DNA of 60,998 nt. Origin: Flavobacteriaceae bacterium. Lineage in GTDB: Bacteria; Bacteroidota; Bacteroidia; Flavobacteriales; Flavobacteriaceae. The stretch spans positions 1 to 60,998 of the forward strand of contig PAAD01000005.1 in the NCBI GenBank assembly GCA_002698745.1. Direction: 5' to 3'. Position numbers and translations under genes: made by a program. Below the pieces are notes generated by a model that saw only the letters and a program-made list of their open reading frames with translations, ran no database searches and was not told where the DNA came from. This document shows, in pieces, positions 55,931-60,998 of this stretch; positions within the stretch are counted from its first letter, which is position 1, and every line of letters begins with the position of its first letter.

Positions 55931-56612
55931 TCTCTGGGGCTTGTGCTGGGGTGCTCTTTTGTTCTATGTTGCCGCCTACTGCAACAGATTTAATAAATTG
56001 TTTAGGTTGTCCATATACACTCACCGACCCGCCTAGAGAAACCTTTATTTCAGCGATCTCACTTGCATTAACGGCCGCTCTTCCGCCAGCCTTTACTCTA
56101 ACCTCTACTTGTTCGGAATCTAATGTTGCTGCCTCTACTACACCACCTGTTACAACGCTATGGTATTGAACAACGGCCGAACCCTTGAGGTTAACAATGC
56201 CGCCAGAGGCTGTTTTTGTTTTCACTTTTTGAACGTCTAGAAGAGCATCTATTTCTGCGCCTTCTTTTGCTTTTAATAAAATACTTGGTTGAAATAAAAC
56301 ATCTTGGCAAGACACATATGCCCCTTCATTAGCGTCAATTTCTTCAAGAGGGCTGGAACTAAACAAAGCCACAGTTGTGTTAAATCCACCAAATCGCCTT
56401 CTGATATCCATCCGTAAATAAAGCCTTCCATTTTTGTTTTTATATGATAAAAAAGATTTGTTTTTTCCATCGACCAACAAGGAATCAGCATCAGAAGGAA
56501 TAATGGTTAGGCGAATGCCATCAAAAACTTTTATCTTATTGAACTCTCCAGGTTTAATGGCTTGAGAGTGTGATAGGGTTGATATAAATAAAAACAGAAC
56601 TAAAAAACGCAT
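55923..56612 (-). CDS. GIN-domain (DUF2807) exported protein
   Basis: 229 residues: signal peptide (MRFLVLFLFISTLSHSQ), then a single-stranded beta-helix-like domain with regular short strands (FNKIKVFDGIRLTI, IEALLDVQKVKTKTASGG-like, VEVRVKAGGRAAV, IKVSLGGSVSVYG). Common in Bacteroidota and of unknown function. 26 bp after rnr, probably same operon with the LysE exporter. Confidence 0.85.
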   Translation of the reverse strand: MRFLVLFLFISTLSHSQAIKPGEFNKIKVFDGIRLTIIPSDADSLLVDGKNKSFLSYKNKNGRLYLRMDIRRRFGGFNTTVALFSSSPLEEIDANEGAYVSCQDVLFQPSILLKAKEGAEIDALLDVQKVKTKTASGGIVNLKGSAVVQYHSVVTGGVVEAATLDSEQVEVRVKAGGRAAVNASEIAEIKVSLGGSVSVYGQPKQFIKSVAVGGNIEQKSTPAQAPENE

Positions 56613-56638
56613 AGAGATTCTTTATACAAAGATACGTA

Positions 56639-58804
56639 TTATTGTGTGTGCCCCAATATCCTAAAGTCTAGATGTCTTTTTATTGGGTCTGCCCCTGTTA
56701 CTTTTATCATAACCGAGTCGCCGAGTTGTATAATTTTCTTGGTTTTTTTCCCAACAAAGGCGTAATTACGATCATCAAAGATAAAATAGTCATTAGGAAT
56801 ATCCTGTGGATAAGCCATTCCTTCACATTTATTCTCTTCAAGCTCAACATATAGGCCTCGCTCAACAACACCAGAAACAACACCAGTAAACTTTTCTCCT
56901 ATGTGTTTTTGCATATATTTTACTTGCATGAATTTGATAGAGTCGCGCTCTGCTTTTGTAGCTAAAATTTCCATTGAAGAACAGTGTTTCATTGCAGCTT
57001 CGTAGGCTTCTGGTTTTGGTGGTTTTTTTCCTTCTAAGTAATGTTGTAATAAACGGTGCGCCACAATGTCTGGATACCTTCTTATAGGAGATGTGAAGTG
57101 AGAGTAATAATCAAATGCTAAACCGTAATGGCCAATGTTTTGAGTTGTGTATTTCGCTTTACTCATACTTCTTATTGTAAGGGTATCAATAAGGTTTTGC
57201 TCAGGTTTGTTTTCGATATCCTTGAGTAGTTTGTTTATAGAGTGTGCTGTTGTTTCGGCTGAAGCTAAATCCAAAGAATATCCGAAGCCAGTTATTACTC
57301 TTTTTAATTGATCTAATTTCTCGGCATCTGGCTCGTCGTGCACTCTAAAGACAAACGTGTTTTTGTTGTCTTCTTTTGCAATAAACTCTGATACTTTTTT
57401 ATTGGCCAATAACATATATTCTTCAATAAGTTTATTAGCCTCTTTACTTGTTTTAATTAATATTTTTTTGGGGTTTTTATCCTTGTCTAGTGAAAAATAA
57501 ACTTCTTCTTTATCAAATGAAATAGCCCCACCATGCATGCGTTTTTTCCTTAGGTGTTTTGCGGTTTTGTTAAGTTGTAAAATAGCTTTTTTTACTTTTT
57601 CATCGACCGTATAATTTTTTGCTGTAAGGGACAACTTTCCGGGGATTGTTGATTCCCCAGTCTCTATAATATATTGAGCTTCCTGATATGCAAACCGATA
57701 ATTAGAATTGATAACTGTTCTACCAAATTTTTGTTCTTTTACATTTCCATGTGAGTCTAGTGTGAAAATAGCTGCGAATGTCAGTTTTTCTTCGTTGGGT
57801 CTTAAAGAACACACTTTGTTAGATAATTGCTCTGGAAGCATTGGAACCACACGATCAACCAGATAAACAGATGTAGCGCGTTTGTAGGCCTCATCATCTA
57901 AAACAGTCCCTGGCTTAATATAATGAGAAACATCAGCAATGTGGATTCCTACTTCAAAATCACCGTTTTCCTTTTTTTGAAAAGACAGCGCATCATCAAA
58001 GTCTTTGGCGTCTGTTGGATCAATAGTAAAGGTTAAGACATCGCGATAATCCATTCTTTTTTTTATTTCGTCGGCGGTTATTTTTTGATTAATTTTTTTG
58101 GCTTCTTGCTTTATTTGTGAGTCAAAGGCATATGGTAGTCCATATTCAGCTAATATGGTGTGGATTTCTGTTTCAGCATTTCCTGGAATACCTAGCACAT
58201 CTATTATTTTAGCTTGTGGGGATTTGGTCTGATCCCAACTTGTAAAAGAAATTAATACCCTGTCCCCATCATTTATTTTTATTTCTGGTTCAGATTCTAT
58301 ATAAAAATCGACAGTTGAAATCCTTGGGCTTACTCTAACAAACATGGTTCCGTTGCGTTTTTGAAGTGTTCCGACAAAACGTTCTCTCTTTCTTGCTACA
58401 ATTTCTATTATTTTCGCTTCTCTCTTTCTTTTACCTCTTGTTGGATAAGCATAGAAGAGAACCTCGTCTCCACCAAAAGCTTTATGGTGGTGTGTTAATG
58501 ATACTTTTAAATCTTCTTCAAAAGCTTCTGATATAATATAACCAGTTCCGTTTTTAGAAACGTCAAGAATACCACGGTGATAATTATCAGTTTTCTTAGC
58601 TTGGAATGTTCCTTTGGTTGGATTATTAATAAGATTTAGCGCTGCTAACTTCTTTAAATTTTTTATTATATGATTCCGACCACTTGGGTCTTTAACACCA
58701 AGCCGACTGGCTATTTGCTTGTAGTTAAAAGTTTTGGACGGGGTTTTATCTAAAACTTGAAGAATGGTTTTTTGTATTGATAAAACTTTCTTTTTATTAC
58801 CCAT
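56639..58804 (-). CDS. rnr: ribonuclease R
   Basis: 3'-5' exoribonuclease that degrades structured RNA. 721 residues: N-terminal winged helix (about 5-65), cold-shock domains, RNB catalytic domain with TIDPTDAKDFDDAL near 258-271 holding the Asp cluster that binds magnesium, YSHFTSPIRRYPDIVAHRLL, and C-terminal S1 domain (FTGVVSGVVERGLYVEL). Confidence 0.96.
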   Translation of the reverse strand: MGNKKKVLSIQKTILQVLDKTPSKTFNYKQIASRLGVKDPSGRNHIIKNLKKLAALNLINNPTKGTFQAKKTDNYHRGILDVSKNGTGYIISEAFEEDLKVSLTHHHKAFGGDEVLFYAYPTRGKRKREAKIIEIVARKRERFVGTLQKRNGTMFVRVSPRISTVDFYIESEPEIKINDGDRVLISFTSWDQTKSPQAKIIDVLGIPGNAETEIHTILAEYGLPYAFDSQIKQEAKKINQKITADEIKKRMDYRDVLTFTIDPTDAKDFDDALSFQKKENGDFEVGIHIADVSHYIKPGTVLDDEAYKRATSVYLVDRVVPMLPEQLSNKVCSLRPNEEKLTFAAIFTLDSHGNVKEQKFGRTVINSNYRFAYQEAQYIIETGESTIPGKLSLTAKNYTVDEKVKKAILQLNKTAKHLRKKRMHGGAISFDKEEVYFSLDKDKNPKKILIKTSKEANKLIEEYMLLANKKVSEFIAKEDNKNTFVFRVHDEPDAEKLDQLKRVITGFGYSLDLASAETTAHSINKLLKDIENKPEQNLIDTLTIRSMSKAKYTTQNIGHYGLAFDYYSHFTSPIRRYPDIVAHRLLQHYLEGKKPPKPEAYEAAMKHCSSMEILATKAERDSIKFMQVKYMQKHIGEKFTGVVSGVVERGLYVELEENKCEGMAYPQDIPNDYFIFDDRNYAFVGKKTKKIIQLGDSVMIKVTGADPIKRHLDFRILGHTQ

Positions 58805-59212
58805 GTATCACAAAGGTATGTCTAATAATTTGTCTTTGAAGTTTATCAACAAATAAATATTACCTAAAATATTTTATCATTTTAATTATTTAAATTATGA
58901 TGGTTATTATAGTGTGTTAATAACCACCGCAACAAAAAATTATTTTTTTAAATCACTTATAATAAAAGACATACAACAAAAAACGAAGCATATATTATGT
59001 TAGTAACACTAGAATTATTGTTAATATATTAAATGTAAAAAATAATAAAATAATTATACTATATATATTTTTTTACAACTATTAACACTCCTTTTAATTA
59101 TTAAGATTTATAAAAAGAAATAAACACACCTTTTTAATAACCGTGATAATCCTACTGATAGACCATAAAAGATATTAACAACAATAAAATTGTAATTTTA
59201 TAGAAAATAAAA
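58805..59212. other. 408 bp very AT-rich intergenic region with DnaA-box-like 9-mers (candidate origin)
   Basis: The only long gene-free stretch in the window; no tRNA or plausible ORF seen. It is far more AT-rich than its surroundings, with pure A/T runs in the centre (for example 59016-59074). Six 9-mers follow nTA(T/G)(T/C)AACA: TTATCAACA at 58843 (+), TTATTAACA at 58915-58923 (-), TTAGTAACA at 59000 (+), ATATTAACA at 59019-59027 (-), CTATTAACA at 59079 (+) and ATATTAACA at 59172 (+). The first differs from the E. coli DnaA box TTATCCACA at one position. Flanking genes diverge (rnr left, rpiB right). Confidence 0.4.
58811..58818 (-). promoter_or_regulatory. -7 promoter box for rnr
   Basis: TACCTTTG on the minus strand, 6 bp before the ATG at 58804; TAnnTTTG match. 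Confidence 0.45.
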
Positions 59213-59650
59213 ATGATGCATATTTCAATAGGAAATGACCACACAGGTCCTGAATTAAAAAAACAAGTCTTTTCTCTTTTAAATTCTTTAGGACATACCT
59301 ATACCAATCATGGAACAGACACAAACGAAAGTGTTGATTACCCAGATTTTATACATCCCGTTGCAGTAGATGTAAGAGAAGGAATAGCTACTCTTGGTAT
59401 AATAATTTGTGGAAGTGGAAATGGCGCAAACATGACAGCAAATAAATATACAGAAATAAGATCGGCACTATGCTGGACTGCAGAATTAAGCGCTCTTGCC
59501 CGTCAACACAACAATGCTAACATATTAAGTATACCAGCACGTTTTGTAACAACTGATGTAGCAAAAGAAATGGTAAAAACATTTTTACAAACAGAATTCG
59601 AAGGTGGTAGACACCAAAACCGAGTAAATAAAATTTCACAATGTCGATAA
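59213..59650 (+). CDS. rpiB: ribose-5-phosphate isomerase B
   Basis: Pentose-phosphate pathway isomerase of the RpiB/LacAB family. 145 residues (a second ATG one codon later is equally possible). HISIGNDHTGPELK at the N-terminus, active-site Cys66 in IIICGSGNGANMTANK, SALCWTAELSALARQHNNANILS. Overlaps the acetyltransferase gene by 10 bp. Confidence 0.93.
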   Translation: MMHISIGNDHTGPELKKQVFSLLNSLGHTYTNHGTDTNESVDYPDFIHPVAVDVREGIATLGIIICGSGNGANMTANKYTEIRSALCWTAELSALARQHNNANILSIPARFVTTDVAKEMVKTFLQTEFEGGRHQNRVNKISQCR

Positions 59651-60075
59651 CATGGCGCATACACAGCTGGGAAACCTTAAGTAAAAAAGAACTATATGAA
59701 CTTTTAACGCTCCGCTCTATCGTTTTTGTCGTTGAACAAAACTGCGCGTATCAAGATCTAGATTCAAGAGACGAAAACGCCATGCACATACTTGGGTATA
59801 AAAAAGACGATTTAGTTGCATATGCCCGCGTATCCCTCAACACAAAACATGCCTCAATCGGACGTGTTGTAACACACCCTTTGTTCAGAGGGCTCGGATA
59901 TGGTAAGCTCGTGATGCAACAAAGCATAGAACAAGTACCAACAAATACTCTCATCCATATTTCTGCTCAAGAACATTTGGAGGGGTTTTACGAATCGCTA
60001 GGATTTTCAAAAAATGGAGGAGGTTATTTAGAGGACGGTATCCCCCATATTCCGATGGTTACTACTGCAAATTAA
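59641..60075 (+). CDS. GNAT acetyltransferase, ElaA-like
   Basis: 144 residues. The ElaA-type start LYELLTLRSIVFVVEQNCAYQDLD is followed by the acetyl-CoA loop RGLGYGKLVMQQ (motif A, Q/RxxGxG/A) and AQEHLEGFYESLGF. Substrate unknown. Translated with rpiB; 3' end overlaps rnpA by 14 bp on the other strand. Confidence 0.86.
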   Translation: MSITWRIHSWETLSKKELYELLTLRSIVFVVEQNCAYQDLDSRDENAMHILGYKKDDLVAYARVSLNTKHASIGRVVTHPLFRGLGYGKLVMQQSIEQVPTNTLIHISAQEHLEGFYESLGFSKNGGGYLEDGIPHIPMVTTAN

Positions 60076-60421
60076 TCCAACTATTAATTAAGGGAAGCAT
60101 TGCTTTTTCGATTGTTTCCAACGAAGGAAGTTCACGTGAATTATAAATAAAAAAACCGTTTCCTTCAATAAGCGTGTAAGAAGTGTTAGTGCAAATAATA
60201 CGGTATTGTTCTCGCATTAATCTTTTAATCTTGTTCCGGTCAACAGCTCTTGGGAATAAGCGTTTAGACACCCCAAACCCCAACGCAAGCCCACCACCTT
60301 TTTGAGTATCACAAACCAATTTCATCGGGCTTTTTCCAAGGTGTGTTCCCTCAGAAAAAAGACGTTCGATTGTTTGTTTGCTCTTAAGCCGTTTTATTTC
60401 AGTTCGCTGTTTCGAAAACAT
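60062..60421 (-). CDS. rnpA: ribonuclease P protein component
   Basis: Protein subunit of RNase P (tRNA 5' processing). 119 residues with the family signature RAVDRNKIKRLMRE at 58-71 and the N-terminal LKSKQTIERLF. The usual rpmH neighbour is not visible here; the upstream gene is an M1 peptidase, overlapped by 23 bp. Confidence 0.92.
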   Translation of the reverse strand: MFSKQRTEIKRLKSKQTIERLFSEGTHLGKSPMKLVCDTQKGGGLALGFGVSKRLFPRAVDRNKIKRLMREQYRIICTNTSYTLIEGNGFFIYNSRELPSLETIEKAMLPLINSWINLQ

Positions 60422-60998
60422 TATTACTTAAATCAATATCAGCCATAAAACCAGAGGGGTCAATACGCAGCTGATCTATTTCATTTAAAGGCGCGTCTAT
60501 GGTTAGGGTATATGTTGGCCTGGCCCACGCCCAATCCTTTTCGGTTTTACAGTTTTCTTCACAACCAGGCCTTTCTCCAAACATCATTTGTAAAGGGATG
60601 TACCGGATCTCACGCCTTCCATCTTTATACAACACACCAAAATCAATTGGCATTCCTATTGCGCCAATGCGTTTTAATTGAACAACCGTTTTTTCTTCCT
60701 TTTGGTCGACGGATTCTATAGAGTAATCAATGGTCTTTGTTGTACGGGTCCAGTCATTTAAATACCACTCTAATTGAATTCCAGATACTTTTTCCGCGAC
60801 GCGCTTAAAATCATTGGGCGTTGGGTGCGTGAATGCAAAATCGTTGTAAAAGATCTGTAAGGCTTTCAACAAAGCATCAGGCCCAATAATATATCCCAAC
60901 TGTGTTAGAAAAATAGACCCCTTATCATAACTTGCTGTTCCGTAAGCAAAATTTGTATCAAAACGATCGGCATGTGTGGTAAGCGGTTCTTCCAAACC
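60399..60998 (-). CDS. M1-family aminopeptidase, C-terminal part (runs off the right edge)
   Basis: The frame is open from the right edge to a TGA at 60399, giving the last 199 residues and more. SYDKGSIFLTQLGYIIG, DFAFTHPTPNDFKRVAEKVSG and LEWYLNDWTRT match the region following the zinc-binding motif of M1 (aminopeptidase N) proteins. The HExxH motif itself lies outside the window. Probably periplasmic in this lineage. Confidence 0.88.
   Translation of the reverse strand, partial: GLEEPLTTHADRFDTNFAYGTASYDKGSIFLTQLGYIIGPDALLKALQIFYNDFAFTHPTPNDFKRVAEKVSGIQLEWYLNDWTRTTKTIDYSIESVDQKEEKTVVQLKRIGAIGMPIDFGVLYKDGRREIRYIPLQMMFGERPGCEENCKTEKDWAWARPTYTLTIDAPLNEIDQLRIDPSGFMADIDLSNNVFETAN

Noticed and set aside
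60129-60144. A third CACGTG palindrome inside rnpA resembling parS
   Set aside because: Only the TTCACGTGAA core matches; the outer bases differ at several positions, so it is not a convincing ParB site.
1-60998. Using hand-counted G and C in sample lines to test for a skew switch at the candidate origin
   Set aside because: Counts on single 60-base lines were noisy and contradictory on both sides, so no skew claim is made.

Overview
The window reads as chromosomal core DNA of a low-GC member of Bacteroidota, most likely a flavobacterium. Evidence: a PorZ-type protein with a type IX secretion C-terminal domain, two SusC-like or haem-type TonB-dependent receptors, the lineage-typical DUF3108, DUF4837, DUF2490 and GH3-like families, a DksA-like protein without its zinc cysteines, and repeated -7 boxes of the form TAnnTTTG with no obvious Shine-Dalgarno sequences. 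Genes are very tightly packed. I see no insertion sequence, prophage or CRISPR array, and only one stretch over 300 bp lacks a gene.

Layout. 1-5.4 kb: the 5' part of a TonB-dependent receptor (runs off the left edge), then a DUF3108 - M23 peptidase - pgi operon. 5.6-8.6 kb: uvrC diverging from a 5-formyltetrahydrofolate cyclo-ligase gene. 8-18 kb: a leftward operon porZ - recO - haem-type TonB receptor - ileS - dksA-like - lspA. 18-21.8 kb: gdhA, a cystathionine gamma-synthase-type gene, and a rightward pair (ArsC-like thioredoxin-fold protein, EamA exporter). 21.8-40.2 kb: one leftward Wzx/Wzy-type surface polysaccharide operon of 17 genes. It makes dTDP-L-rhamnose (rfbBACD), GDP-L-fucose (gmd, fcl) and UDP-glucuronate/UDP-xylose (ugd, uxs). 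It also has glycosyltransferases, an acetyltransferase, an FkbM methyltransferase, a flippase, two O-antigen-ligase-fold proteins (one fused to a glycosyltransferase), a Wzz-like protein and the initiating sugar-phosphate transferase. 40.2-46.3 kb: GH3-like protein, M23 peptidase, tatA, DUF4837 lipoprotein, pgk and holB. 46.4-61 kb: methyltransferase, mnmG, ybeY, gltX, SPFH protein, DUF2490, glnS, folB, tRNA-Cys, LysE-type exporter, GIN-domain protein, rnr, rpiB, an ElaA-type acetyltransferase, rnpA and the 3' part of an M1 aminopeptidase.

The most interesting non-gene signals are in the last 15 kb. Two ParB-type parS palindromes (one a perfect 16-mer, one 15/16) flank mnmG, each hidden in the coding end of a neighbouring gene. 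About 10 kb away is a 408 bp extremely AT-rich gap carrying six 9-mers of the form nTA(T/G)(T/C)AACA, which resemble DnaA boxes. Together with rnpA and mnmG this suggests the window lies close to the chromosomal origin. That is an inference needing whole-genome GC skew. Other points are a truncated rfbD at the junction between the rhamnose and fucose cassettes, the polymerase-glycosyltransferase fusion, a His-to-Cys change at a zinc ligand of one M23 peptidase, and several apparent TTG starts.
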